This document shows, piece by piece, positions 24,939 to 34,211 of a stretch of 64,000 nucleotides of DNA. The position numbers and the translations under genes were made by a program. The notes beneath the pieces were generated by a model that had not been told where the DNA came from, ran no database searches, and saw nothing but the letters and a program-made list of their open reading frames with translations. Source of the DNA: Paenibacillus sp. FSL R5-0912. Its GTDB lineage: Bacteria > Bacillota > Bacilli > Paenibacillales > Paenibacillaceae. Position 1 is the first letter of the stretch. Every line of letters begins with the position of its first letter. The stretch lies in assembly GCF_000758605.1 (NCBI RefSeq), contig NZ_CP009282.1, positions 7,068,001 to 7,132,000 of the forward strand. The letters run 5' to 3'.

Positions 24939-25084
24939 CAAAACGGCTGTAATCCAAAATTGTTGTACAAAAGACAACAATCCTCTTCATCCCGACGCCT
25001 TATCGGGACAATTCTTGCATTTCATACAACAATCGTCATGATTACCCTGAAATCTATGGAGCCAAGTTATAATACGTACAACAT
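24922..25084 (-). repeat. Four tandem copies of a ~51-bp degenerate repeat
   Basis: TACAACAATC or close variants (minus strand GATTGTTGTA) start at 24922, 24973, 25025 and 25077, with spacings of 51, 52 and 52. The segment after the core is less conserved. A related copy, TTGTTGTACGTAATGCAGGA, occurs on the plus strand at 35085. This is not a CRISPR array, since the repeated part is short and degenerate. Confidence 0.7.
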
Positions 25085-25262
25085 TTTTGCATACACAGTG
25101 TGATCTTGTGATTCTTCATCTCGCCAGCACCAGATCTGGTATGCATAATGAAGGATTCCACTGGTCAGACCCCCTTAGCGCAGGATCAGTTACTTGCTTC
25201 AAGTGGGGCTGTTTTGGACGAAGCTGACGAAGAAGACTCCACTGCCGCATCGCAGACGGCGA

Positions 25263-25292
25263 AGAGCAGTGCGGACAATCCCGCACTGCTCT
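25263..25292. repeat. Perfect 12-bp inverted repeat
   Basis: AGAGCAGTGCGG (25263-25274) and CCGCACTGCTCT (25281-25292) enclose six bases. There is no T run on either side. It lies downstream of the RND pump on minus and could be a weak terminator or mRNA-stabilising hairpin. Confidence 0.6.
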
Positions 25293-25339
25293 GATTAGTG
25301 CTCTCACTACTGCTACCAATTCCCATTGCTGTCCCAATA

Positions 25340-25391
25340 ACTACTTTCCGCTACTACTTTCCGCTACTACTTTCCACTACTATTTTCATCA
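25340..25391. repeat. 13-bp tandem repeat, four copies
   Basis: ACTACTTTCCGCT is repeated at 25340, 25353, 25366 (one change) and 25379 (degenerate). It is non-coding and lies immediately downstream of the RND pump gene. Confidence 0.8.
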
Positions 25392-25445
25392 ACTACTACT
25401 TCCAGCTATGTCCATCCCGTTCTCTTCTTGCAGCTACTTCCCCAA

Positions 25446-28400
25446 TCAGCTAGGCAGATCCGTTGACGCCACAGTTCCGGCTGCGGCAGCCTTCTTGCGT
25501 TCTTTGGAGGATTTGCGGAAATAGAGCAGCTCATAGATTGCCGGAACTACGAGCAGCGTCAACAAGGTTGCCGCAGTCAGGCCGCCGATAACTACAATGG
25601 CCAGACTCTGCGAGACGATGCTGCCCTGCTCGGACTGCCCGAACAGGAGCGGCAGCATGGCGCAGACGGTAGCAATGGCCGTCATCAGAATCGGACGCAT
25701 CCGCGTCCCGGCCGCTTCAAGAATAGCTTCGCGGACCGTCATATGCTCCTCATTATGCTTAATGCGGTCGATCAACACAATCGCATTGGTGACCACGATG
25801 CCGATGAGCATTAATGCGCCGAACAATGCGGTGAAGTCAGGGGTCACACCCGAGATCAGCAGGGCTACGATGGCACCGATTGCTGCGAGCGGCAGGGAGA
25901 ACATGATCGCCAGAGGCGCACGCAGCGTCTTGAAGGTCAAAACCATGATCAGGTATACCAGACCAATCGAGATCAATGCGGTCATGCCCAGGTCGCTGAA
26001 ATCTCCGGCCTGATCGGCCGAGGCACCGCCTGCGAACAAGGTTACTCCCTCTGGCAAGGTAATGCTGTCAGTCTCTGCTTTAATATCTGCACCGATCTCC
26101 GAGACCCGCTTCAGATCTGCCTCTGCGGTAATCCGTACATAAGGCTTGCCGTCTTTATGATACAGCATTGCCGGCTGGTCGGTGACCGTAAGCTCTGCCA
26201 CTTGTGACAGCGGCTGCGGGCCGGCGGATGTCATAAGCGTAATCTTCTGCAGATCCTGCTGCGATGCAGGCTGGACCACTGGCTCCAGCACTACTGCGGC
26301 AGGGGAACCATCCAGCTCAATCTGGCCCAGCGGAACCGGGTTCAGCATCGCACTAAGCTGCATGGAGATTTCCTGGGCATTCGCCACAGCCGGATCTACT
26401 TTGAACGCAAACACCGGCTTGGTATCCTCCATGTTGCTGGCTACTTTCCCTACGCCTTCGATTGTTTTCACTTTGGCAGCGACTTCCTTGGCAACCGCAT
26501 TAATGGCCGGAAGATCATCGCCCACAATATCAATGTATTCATTGGTTGAGCTGGAGCCCATCATACTGGCTGCTCCCACGGTCAATGTTGCTCCGTCATA
26601 GGAAGACTGCATACTGCGGACATGATCCATGAACGCCTGGGCATCGGTATCTTCCTTCATCATGACGGTATAATCCACTTGGGTCAGCGACACCACACTG
26701 CCCCATTGTGCCGAATCCGCGCTGTTGCCGGATTGCATAATGACGACCTCCGCCTGCGGCTGCTTCATCAGCTCAGCTTCCAGCTGCTTGCCGTTCTCCA
26801 GCACCTCTGAGACCGGAACATTATTCGGATAGACCAGTTGAACGGTTACTGTGCTGGCATCTGTAGCATCGAGCGCGCCTTTGGGCATCGTGACATAGGC
26901 GCCGATGGAACCCACGAGCAGCAGCAGTCCGAGGGATAACGTAATCCACTTCCGCTGCAAATTCCACTCCAGGAAGCGTCTGAACTTGCGGGAAGGCTCA
27001 TGCTCCTTCAAAGAGGAGCCTTTCAGCAGCAAGGAGCTGAGCAGCGGTACTACCGTTAAGGCAACTATAAGCGAGGTCAGCAGTGAGTAGGTGACCGTCA
27101 GGGCAAACGGCAGCAGGAAGGCTTGCAGCCCACCGCGCAACAGGCCCATCGGCAGGAATACTGCCACCGTTGCAATCGTCGAGGTAGTAATCGCCCGGGC
27201 AACCTCCCCGGTTGCGCTGATTACCATCTCACGGGACAAGCTCTCTTTTTGCATCCGCCGGTAAATGTTCTCGATCACCACGATACTGTCATCGACCAGC
27301 CGTCCAACCGCAACGGCAACGCCGCCCAGCGTAACTATATTCAGCGTGATCCCGGACACCTTCAGCAGGTACAAGGTAACCGCCAGTGATAACGGAATGG
27401 AGATAGCCGTAATCAGCGTTGCCCGTACATTGCGAAGGAAGATCAGGATCACAATCGTGGCGAATAAAGCGCCGAGCAGCACCTCACGCAGCATGCTGTT
27501 TACCGAAGTCACGACCATATCCGAAGTGCTGAAGATCATGGATACCTCGGCATTTTTGACGCTGGTGCTAAGCTCCTCTGCTGTACTACGCACCTTGTCA
27601 CCCACATCCACCGCGTTGGCACTTGCTTCTTTGGTGATAATGAGGAACAGGACATCCTTGCCGTTCGAGCGGCTCACACTCTCTTGGTCCAGCTTGGGCT
27701 CGACAGCAGCAATATCTCCTAGCGTTACTCCCGCTGCCACCGGCAGCTTTTGAAGTGTATCGACGCTCTCAATGGATGAAACCACGTTCACATTGCCCGT
27801 TTGGCCGCCAATCGTCTGCTCACCCACAGATGCCGATACGCTGCGGCCCTGAAGCAATCCCATAACCTGCGCCGTGTTTACTCCCTTCGCCGCCATTGCT
27901 GCCGGATCAAGCTTCACCCGGACCTGCGGAGAAGTTTTGCCGTAGAGGGCGACGCTCGCTACACCATCAATTTTTTGCATCTCGGGGAGGATCTTGTTCT
28001 CGGCAATCTCCAGATTCTCCTTGGTGAGCCCTTCATCGAACGATACAGTGACCTGCGACACAGGAATCATCGAGGTATTCAGCTGAATGATGAACGGGTC
28101 CATCACGCCTTGCGGGAATTTCAGGGCATGAACTGCCTTCTCAACCTCCTGCGCTGCTTCCTTCATATTGGTTTTGCCGTCAAAATAAATATCCACCTTG
28201 GCATAGCCGTCAGCGGAGGTGGACATCTGCTCCGTCTTGCCTTTCACCAGTGAGGTCGCAGCCTCAATCGGCTTCGTCACTTGTGTCTCCATCGCATGCG
28301 CATCCTGGCCCGGACCCAGGACCGCAACGGTCACCTGAGGATTATCTGCCTCCGGCATGAATTCCATCGGCAGCGAGGTATAACTCATGATACCGACCAC

Positions 28401-28469
28401 AAGCGCCATAACCACCAGCAGCCCGACTGCCCCCTTATTGCCAAACGACCATTTCGTAAGCCATGTCAT
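25446..28469 (-). CDS. RND-family efflux pump (AcrB/SwrC-like)
   Basis: A 1007-residue RND transporter with 12 membrane segments: one at the N terminus, a large external loop, six helices from about residue 335, then the duplicated second half. The conserved motif GRLVDDSIVVIENIYR (helix 4 proton-relay Asp-Asp) and LIGIVVTNAIVLIDRIK in the second half are diagnostic. Gram-positive members such as SwrC export surfactants or lipophilic drugs without an outer-membrane partner. I start at ATG 28469 (MTWLTKWSFGNK), which has GGAAGGGG at good spacing. No adaptor protein gene is adjacent. Substrate unknown. Confidence 0.93.
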   Translation of the reverse strand: MTWLTKWSFGNKGAVGLLVVMALVVGIMSYTSLPMEFMPEADNPQVTVAVLGPGQDAHAMETQVTKPIEAATSLVKGKTEQMSTSADGYAKVDIYFDGKTNMKEAAQEVEKAVHALKFPQGVMDPFIIQLNTSMIPVSQVTVSFDEGLTKENLEIAENKILPEMQKIDGVASVALYGKTSPQVRVKLDPAAMAAKGVNTAQVMGLLQGRSVSASVGEQTIGGQTGNVNVVSSIESVDTLQKLPVAAGVTLGDIAAVEPKLDQESVSRSNGKDVLFLIITKEASANAVDVGDKVRSTAEELSTSVKNAEVSMIFSTSDMVVTSVNSMLREVLLGALFATIVILIFLRNVRATLITAISIPLSLAVTLYLLKVSGITLNIVTLGGVAVAVGRLVDDSIVVIENIYRRMQKESLSREMVISATGEVARAITTSTIATVAVFLPMGLLRGGLQAFLLPFALTVTYSLLTSLIVALTVVPLLSSLLLKGSSLKEHEPSRKFRRFLEWNLQRKWITLSLGLLLLVGSIGAYVTMPKGALDATDASTVTVQLVYPNNVPVSEVLENGKQLEAELMKQPQAEVVIMQSGNSADSAQWGSVVSLTQVDYTVMMKEDTDAQAFMDHVRSMQSSYDGATLTVGAASMMGSSSTNEYIDIVGDDLPAINAVAKEVAAKVKTIEGVGKVASNMEDTKPVFAFKVDPAVANAQEISMQLSAMLNPVPLGQIELDGSPAAVVLEPVVQPASQQDLQKITLMTSAGPQPLSQVAELTVTDQPAMLYHKDGKPYVRITAEADLKRVSEIGADIKAETDSITLPEGVTLFAGGASADQAGDFSDLGMTALISIGLVYLIMVLTFKTLRAPLAIMFSLPLAAIGAIVALLISGVTPDFTALFGALMLIGIVVTNAIVLIDRIKHNEEHMTVREAILEAAGTRMRPILMTAIATVCAMLPLLFGQSEQGSIVSQSLAIVVIGGLTAATLLTLLVVPAIYELLYFRKSSKERKKAAAAGTVASTDLPS

Positions 28470-28646
28470 TTCTTTTACCCCTTCCATCTCATCAAATGTA
28501 TTGAACTCTTTATGTCTGTTCTCTTATGTATGAGCTGCAGATTCTTGCTTAAGTGTAGAAGCTTTGGGCTGATGCCAAAACGGTCCGGCGGAGGGTTTCG
28601 TTCTCGGTCTTAAGGCGGGTGCCGGCTCCTCCCAGAGGTACAACGC

Positions 28647-28672
28647 ACAAAAGCTGCCCTGCAGAGGACAGC
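28647..28672 (-). terminator. Terminator after the broken antiporter gene
   Basis: GCTGCCC (28653-28659) pairs with GGACAGC (28666-28672). The minus strand continues TTTTG. Confidence 0.65.
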
Positions 28673-28708
28673 CTGTTAAAGAATAACCTGGTAATCGCCG
28701 CATAGCAA

Positions 28709-29391
28709 TTAAGGCGATTTCCGTACCGCTTCTTCCTGGAACACACTCTTTAGCAGCGGCGGTGTCACCAGTGTGCTGATAATTACAGCAATGATAACAT
28801 CGGTGAAATATTGTGGCAGCAGCCCGTGCTCAAGCCCCGTGGCCGCAATGATCAGGGCGACCTCGCCTCTGGAGATCATTCCTGTACCAATCACCAGTGA
28901 CGAGCGGGTATTGAAGCCGGTAAGGCGTGCGCCTATTCCGCCGCCAAGCAGCTTGGCCAGAATGGCGACCAGCGACAACACCACCATGAATCCGATCTGG
29001 CTGCCGAGGCCCTCAAAGCTAACACTGAGACCGATGCTGACAAAAAAAGACCGGCACAAACAGCGAGTAAGCATTCGGCTCTACTTTGGACTCCACCACA
29101 TGCTTGAAGGAGGTTTGTGCACTGGCAATCCCGGCGGCAAACGCGCCGATAATGCCTGCCATCCCCATCATTTCAGCGAAATAAGAATATCCGAACAGAA
29201 TCACCAGCGCTGCCGTGATCGTCGCTTCGGTCACCCGCAGCGGAGCAAGCCAGCGCATCACCTGGGGTACAACCAGCCAGCCTGCAAGGACAGCGGCGGC
29301 GAAGAACAGCAGGCTGCCCCAGCTGCACGGACAGTTCCCCCGCCAGTTTGGTGAATAACAGAATCAGCAGCAAATATAAGATGAATTCCAT
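28709..29391 (-). pseudogene. Kef/CPA2-type cation:proton antiporter, broken
   Basis: Three frames together give a recognisable but incomplete antiporter. The N terminus MEFILYLLLILLFTKLAGE runs to VQLGQPAVL (from 29391). After an internal deletion the next frame reads LFFAAAVLAGWLVVPQVMRW and GMAGIIGAFAAGIASAQ. A third frame continues VSIGLSVSFEGLGSQIGF and ends EEAVRKSP. Roughly 150 residues normally found between GQPAVL and the next helix are absent, and the join is out of frame. The second shift falls in an A7 run (29041-29047), where six bases would restore the frame. Function is lost unless the deletion is an assembly error. Confidence 0.85.
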
Positions 29392-29424
29392 GATGCATTC
29401 TACTCCCTTTACTCTGTATTGGGT

Positions 29425-29466
29425 CCCTAAAAAAGACAAAGAGGAACCCTTGGTGACGGGCTCCTC
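29425..29466 (-). terminator. Terminator of the LnrLMN-like ABC operon
   Basis: GAGGAACCC (29441-29449) pairs with GGGCTCCTC (29458-29466) with one mismatch. On minus it is followed by TTTGTCTTTTTT. Confidence 0.75.
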
Positions 29467-29506
29467 CTAAAAACACATGGCTATAAACCACGAAACATGT
29501 TAAAGC

Positions 29507-30670
29507 TCAAGCACTGATCCCCGCTTCATTCGGACGCAGTATGGTGGAGCCAATCGCCAGCAGGATTGCAGCCATCAGGCCCAGAATGGCAAAAGGCAGC
29601 CACAGCTCGTTCCAGCCTCCGCCCGTTGCGGCGATATCTACCGCCTGGATGGCCCATTTCTGCGGTGTGAAATTAGCCAGCTTCTGCATATAATCCGGCA
29701 TAATCGAGATTGGCCAGAAGCAGCCGCCCAGCATACAGGTCGGTGTAAGGATCAGCGAATTGAGCATGCCGGCATTACGCGGATTGCGGATCAGTCCTGC
29801 TACGGTGCTGGCAATGCCCATGGATACCAGCATGAATGCGGCCAGAACCAGGAAGTAGAGAAACATCGGCATCTCATAATCGTAGCGCAGCACCCATTTG
29901 CCCAGCGAGAGCACCACAATGATCTGAATAATCCCTACGAGAAAGCTGCCAAGGAAATTGCCGAGGGCAATTTCGTAAGAACGGACCGGGGCGCTGAACA
30001 TCCGCATCATCGTGCGCCCCCGGCGGTCATCGTTGATCAGGGACACGGAGCTTGTCACCAGTGCCATCAGGAACATGAGCGTCAGACCGGTAATCACACC
30101 CAGCGTCTCCCGGGGATATAAATCATAATCCGTACGTATGCTGCCCACATGATGCTGCTCCGCCTGCTTCAGCACAGCAGCGAACTGCGCCTGCTGATCT
30201 GCTGCTGTGCCGCCGCTGAGCGCAGCAACGGCATGCGCAGCTTCAGCCATATTCCCGGCAATTGCATTGACCTTCATCTTGACGATAATGGAGCTTTCGC
30301 TCGCCCGAAGCTCAAAGATGCTAATCTGCGGCTCCTGCCCGGCAATCAGGGCGGTTGAATACCCCTCTGGAATCCATATTCCTGCCGTCCCCTCCTGCCC
30401 GATCACAGCTTCCTTCAATGCCGCCTCATCACTGCGCTGCTCAAACTTGTAATCGCCGGTCTGCTCCAGTTCGGAGAGCAGATGCTTTCCGGCAGCACCC
30501 GTATCCATATTGGCGTATAATACGGTCGCCGGACCATCGCCAACGCCCCCAGTGAGCGAAATAATTCCTGCAACTACAATACTGGGCAGCAGAATAAATA
30601 TCAGCACCCCTTTGACAGTGCCAATGCTTCGCCGGATCATATTCCAGGCAATGGTTATTATTTTATTCAT
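29507..30670 (-). CDS. ABC-2 exporter permease B (LnrN-like)
   Basis: A 387-residue ABC-2 type permease. One N-terminal helix (residues about 18-38), an extracellular domain of about 170 residues, then five helices, with the typical NDDRRGRTMMRMFSAPVRSYEIALGNFLGS stretch before the second helix. It overlaps the upstream permease gene by eight bases. Length, topology and context match the second permease of linearmycin-type exporters; this is inference from layout, not from a search. Confidence 0.87.
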   Translation of the reverse strand: MNKIITIAWNMIRRSIGTVKGVLIFILLPSIVVAGIISLTGGVGDGPATVLYANMDTGAAGKHLLSELEQTGDYKFEQRSDEAALKEAVIGQEGTAGIWIPEGYSTALIAGQEPQISIFELRASESSIIVKMKVNAIAGNMAEAAHAVAALSGGTAADQQAQFAAVLKQAEQHHVGSIRTDYDLYPRETLGVITGLTLMFLMALVTSSVSLINDDRRGRTMMRMFSAPVRSYEIALGNFLGSFLVGIIQIIVVLSLGKWVLRYDYEMPMFLYFLVLAAFMLVSMGIASTVAGLIRNPRNAGMLNSLILTPTCMLGGCFWPISIMPDYMQKLANFTPQKWAIQAVDIAATGGGWNELWLPFAILGLMAAILLAIGSTILRPNEAGISA

Positions 30671-31829
30671 GGTAGCCCACCTTCCGGTATGAGACAGTCA
30701 TTACGCACAGCAGAACCGCACAAATCAGACACATCACCCATAAGTTCGGCAGAATCTGCTTCAGACCGGAATGGAGCATCATGCGGATAATCGCCTGCTG
30801 TGCCCAGTGGTTGACCGTGAATGCACCGATGCTGTTCACCCAGGAATCAGGAAGCGGAGCCATCCCCCCGCTGACGAAGGTCATCACTACGGTCAGAACA
30901 GTAATAACATTCGTTGCGCTGGCCGCTGTTTTGCTGAACAGGCAGATCACCATGGAGAACGTCATGGATGCGATGATCATCAGCAGGCAGAACAACAACA
31001 GAAGTCCCGGCCGGTTGCCCCAGTAGACACCGAACAGCCAGTCTGACAGCACAATGATCGCCAGACACTGAAGGATGCTGACCAGGCCTACCCCCAGCAT
31101 TTTGCCGATAAACAGCTGGGAGCCCTTGACCGGCATCGAATTGATCCGAAAAAGCGTATGGTTCTCTTTATCACTGAAGAGAGAGCCCGTCACCGTCAGC
31201 CCGCTGTACAGAAGAAACATCAGCAGCATGGAAGCCGCGTAGAATTGGGAGGCTGTATAGGTTTTACCCCCATTATTCAGATCACCCATCACCACTGCCC
31301 CTGTCTCTGCCGGTACCGGGGGAACGGCAAGTGCTTCCGGCCCAAGCGCTACCGCTGCCGACTGCTTGTAATTGATCGTACTGAGAAAATTGTCAAAAGC
31401 CGTTCCCGCCACCAGATTATCGGTATGATCCTTGCCGAGAATAAACTCCAGCCGGGCGCGCTCTCCGTGCTGCACCTCTTCATCGAAGCCGGAAGGAACA
31501 ATGACTGCATAGGCGTATTTGCCCGTACGAAGCCCGCTTTCAGCCGCCTCCCGGCTCTCTGTCTTGTCGGCGATGATGAGATCCTTCACTTCCGGCGCCT
31601 CCAGAAAAGCGGTTATCATCGCAGAAGTCTCTGCTTCTCCGCCTGCGGCATTCACAACAGCTACCCGTACAGGATCGATTTCATCGGCTTCTTTCACGCC
31701 CACCACCCCGGAGAGCGAAGCCCCCAGCAGAAAGATCAGCACCAGCGGCAGCAGAAACATATTAAGCAGCATCGAACGTGAGCGGAACAATCTGCGTAGT
31801 TCATAGTTCATAATGGTCCAGGTATTCAT
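30663..31829 (-). CDS. ABC-2 exporter permease A (LnrM-like)
   Basis: A 388-residue paralogue of the following gene with the same topology: a helix at about 18-40 (LLNMFLLPLVLIFLLGASLSG), a large external domain, then SDKENHTLFRINSMPVKGSQLFIGKMLG leading into five helices. It starts 16 bases after the ATPase stop and overlaps the next gene by eight bases, so the three are one operon. It probably forms a heterodimer with the next gene. Confidence 0.87.
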   Translation of the reverse strand: MNTWTIMNYELRRLFRSRSMLLNMFLLPLVLIFLLGASLSGVVGVKEADEIDPVRVAVVNAAGGEAETSAMITAFLEAPEVKDLIIADKTESREAAESGLRTGKYAYAVIVPSGFDEEVQHGERARLEFILGKDHTDNLVAGTAFDNFLSTINYKQSAAVALGPEALAVPPVPAETGAVVMGDLNNGGKTYTASQFYAASMLLMFLLYSGLTVTGSLFSDKENHTLFRINSMPVKGSQLFIGKMLGVGLVSILQCLAIIVLSDWLFGVYWGNRPGLLLLFCLLMIIASMTFSMVICLFSKTAASATNVITVLTVVMTFVSGGMAPLPDSWVNSIGAFTVNHWAQQAIIRMMLHSGLKQILPNLWVMCLICAVLLCVMTVSYRKVGYHE

Positions 31830-31845
31830 CTTACTGTCCTCCCCT

Positions 31846-32781
31846 CTAATCCCGTAATGTCCGCCCGGTCAGACTGAGGAACAACGTCTCCAGATCCGGC
31901 TCTTCAATGTTAAGGGAGGCGATCACCCCTTCATGCTTGGCGAAAATAAACAGAATGTCCTGCAGCTCACTTTGTGAGGAAGGCAGATACAGCTCCACAG
32001 CATCCTGCACAGCCTCCACCCGGCTGATCCGGGGATGCCGGCTAAGCTCGTTAATTAGAGCTGGAGTGATATTCGCCGCCTTAACTACGATTTTCTCCTC
32101 ATGGGCTACCCGCTCCCGCAGCTCGCTTTCCGTGCCGCAGGCTATAATATGACCTTTATCCATAATCGCCACCCGGTCACAGACCGCTGCTACCTCCTCC
32201 ATATAGTGGCTGGTATAGATAATCGTTGAGCCCAGCTTATTCAGTGTTTTGACCGATTCCAGAATGTGATTGCGGGACTGCGGATCAATGCCGACGGTCG
32301 GCTCATCCATAATAATCAGGCGCGGCCGGTGCATGATGGCACAGGCGATATTGAGTCGCCGTTTCATCCCCCCCGAGAAGGTGGACGGCTTATCCCTGGC
32401 CCGGTCGCTAAGACCTGTGAATTCGAGCGCTTCCTGGATCCGTTCCTTCAAGAGCTTCCCGCGCAGGCCATACAGCTTCCCGAAAAAGCTTACATTCTCT
32501 GCCGCCGACATATTCTCGTATAAGGCCAGCTCCTGGGGGACAAGCCCTATACGCTTCTTAACCTCCAGCGGCTTCTCCCTTACGGACAGACCATCGATCA
32601 GAATCTCGCCGCTGTCCGCCTTAAGCAGACCGCAAATCATGCTGATTGTTGTGCTTTTCCCGGCACCATTAGGGCCGAGCAGGCCGAATATTTCGCCTTC
32701 CTGCAGACTGAAATTCACATGATCCACGATCAGTTTGCTGTCATACCTTTTCACCACATCGGTTAATACCGCAAGTGCCAT
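31846..32781 (-). CDS. ABC-2 exporter ATP-binding protein (LnrL-like)
   Basis: A 311-residue ATPase with Walker A GPNGAGKST, Q-loop GLVPQELALYENMSA, signature FSGGMKRRLNIA, Walker B RLIIMDEPTVGID and H-loop TSHYMEEV. The start is placed at ATG 32781 (MALAVLTDVVKRYD) with AGGAGCG upstream; the 13-residue extension to 32820 lacks a ribosome site. It is first gene of a minus-strand operon, facing a histidine kinase/response regulator pair across about 217 bases. The arrangement and the 311-residue length agree with B. subtilis LnrL of the linearmycin-resistance system. Confidence 0.9.
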   Translation of the reverse strand: MALAVLTDVVKRYDSKLIVDHVNFSLQEGEIFGLLGPNGAGKSTTISMICGLLKADSGEILIDGLSVREKPLEVKKRIGLVPQELALYENMSAAENVSFFGKLYGLRGKLLKERIQEALEFTGLSDRARDKPSTFSGGMKRRLNIACAIMHRPRLIIMDEPTVGIDPQSRNHILESVKTLNKLGSTIIYTSHYMEEVAAVCDRVAIMDKGHIIACGTESELRERVAHEEKIVVKAANITPALINELSRHPRISRVEAVQDAVELYLPSSQSELQDILFIFAKHEGVIASLNIEEPDLETLFLSLTGRTLRD

Positions 32782-32998
32782 TTGCCATCGCTCCTGTTCC
32801 CTTAGTTCTCGTATTCTCATTGTAGCGTAGTGAAGGCGTGGCCGAAGGTACAGAAGGTCATCCTCTGGAGGTGACCAAAGTCATCTCCTGAACGATAGCA
32901 CTCTTATGATAAGATGGAGATAGCTGAGAAGTAATTGATGGATAACTTATCGAGGAAATCATATAAATTCATATATTCTATAAAAAGGATGACCCTAA

Positions 32999-34162
32999 TT
33001 GACCAGAGAACTGAATATGCTGCGTTACGGTCTCATTATCATTCCTGCAGTACTATCTATCTATGTCTATGAGTACGCCGACTATGAACAGTTCACTCTT
33101 CATTTCCTCTTGCTGCTCCTGATCGCGACGCTTGGCACAAAACTGCCGAAGCCCTTCCCTCTGCTCACCGGAGGCATTGAACTGATCTACACAGCCTGGC
33201 TGTGTTACCCGTACAGCACATTGATGATTTTCCCGGCCCTGTCGGCGGTACTGTCCTACTCCTGGCTGCAGCGTAAGAACATGGCAATTGCCTTCTTCTG
33301 TATTCATCTGGTGCTGCTCAATGTTGCCTTCCGCGATGCTGCCCCGGCTGTGCAGGCGTTCACGAACCTCACCTTCCTGCTGGCCGCCGCGCTGAATATA
33401 CAGCTGATCCGGACGGGACGCGGCCGCGCAGATACCTTGTTTCTCTACGATGAGCTGCGCAAGAAGCATTTCGAGCTTGAGGAAGCACGCTCGCGTCTGC
33501 TCCAGTTCACCACGCAGGTAGAGGTTGCCGCGCAAGCGGAGGAACGGGTGCGGATCGCACGCCAGCTGCATGATGATATCGGACACCGGCTAATCCGGGT
33601 CAAAATGATGACCGAAGCCGCCATCCATACGCTGCCGGCAGCTCCCGAAACAGGTCTTGGCATGATGCATCAGATCCGGGACCAGCTCTCGGCCAGTATG
33701 GACGATATGCGGGCTGCGCTGAAGCGGATCAACTATACGCCGCAGCTTGAAGGTGCGTATGCGCTCGACCGGCTGCTGGAGGAGGTAGGCCGTGATACCG
33801 GCATTGCAACCTCCTATACTGTGCAGGGGATTCCTTATCCGCTCTACCCGAGCATTCAGGTCGTGCTCTATAAAAACGCCCGGGAAGCCATCACCAATGC
33901 ACTGCGGCACGGCAAGGCGGACTCTGTCTGGATTACCTTATCGTATAGGGATCACGAGATCATGATGGAGGCAGGAAATAACGGCCGGCTGCCCGAAGAA
34001 GACGCCCTGCATAAACTGCAAAGCGGCGGAGGCATGGGTCTAACCGGTATGACGGAACGCACCGTCCTGATCGGCGGGACCCTGGAGCTGCGGCCTGTGC
34101 CGCAGTTCACAGTCATCACCCGGTTGCCTGTGTACAGGCAAGGAGAGGATATTCAGTATTAG
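32999..34162 (+). CDS. Sensor histidine kinase, HisKA_3 type (LnrJ/DesK-like)
   Basis: A 387-residue membrane sensor. The first ~140 residues form five or six short hydrophobic segments with almost no external loops. A coiled stretch (about 148-180) leads to the phospho-acceptor His191 in RQLHDDIGHRLIRVKM. The HATPase domain (about 285-380) shows NAREAITNALRHGKAD, GNNG and GGGMGLTGM. The start is TTG 32999 with AAAGGATG upstream. Lack of a sensor domain is typical of intramembrane-sensing kinases that respond to membrane-active drugs. It is co-transcribed with the regulator that follows. Confidence 0.9.
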   Translation: MTRELNMLRYGLIIIPAVLSIYVYEYADYEQFTLHFLLLLLIATLGTKLPKPFPLLTGGIELIYTAWLCYPYSTLMIFPALSAVLSYSWLQRKNMAIAFFCIHLVLLNVAFRDAAPAVQAFTNLTFLLAAALNIQLIRTGRGRADTLFLYDELRKKHFELEEARSRLLQFTTQVEVAAQAEERVRIARQLHDDIGHRLIRVKMMTEAAIHTLPAAPETGLGMMHQIRDQLSASMDDMRAALKRINYTPQLEGAYALDRLLEEVGRDTGIATSYTVQGIPYPLYPSIQVVLYKNAREAITNALRHGKADSVWITLSYRDHEIMMEAGNNGRLPEEDALHKLQSGGGMGLTGMTERTVLIGGTLELRPVPQFTVITRLPVYRQGEDIQY

Positions 34163-34211
34163 TTATGGGCTGGCGGAGCCCCAATTACAGTGAGAAGGAG
34201 CTAAGCATAGG

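Larger units (their letters stand above)
24293..25445. other. 1.15-kb gene-poor region with repeats, a palindrome and a gene remnant
   Basis: No complete gene is supported here. From left to right it holds a large imperfect palindrome (24361-24476), a terminator on minus (24545-24608), a frame-shifted remnant on minus (24637-24938), four copies of a roughly 51-bp degenerate repeat (24922-25084), a 12-bp perfect inverted repeat (25263-25292) and a 13-bp tandem repeat (25340-25391). Open frames listed across it cross these repeats and change frame, so I do not accept them as genes. Confidence 0.6.

Noticed and set aside
24922..25084. Possible CRISPR array
   Set aside because: The shared part is only about ten bases and degenerate, with no cas genes nearby; the units are better described as an intergenic repeat family.
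24795..25103. 102-codon plus-strand frame
   Set aside because: It runs through the degenerate 51-bp repeats antisense to the remnant gene; composition and repeats explain it.
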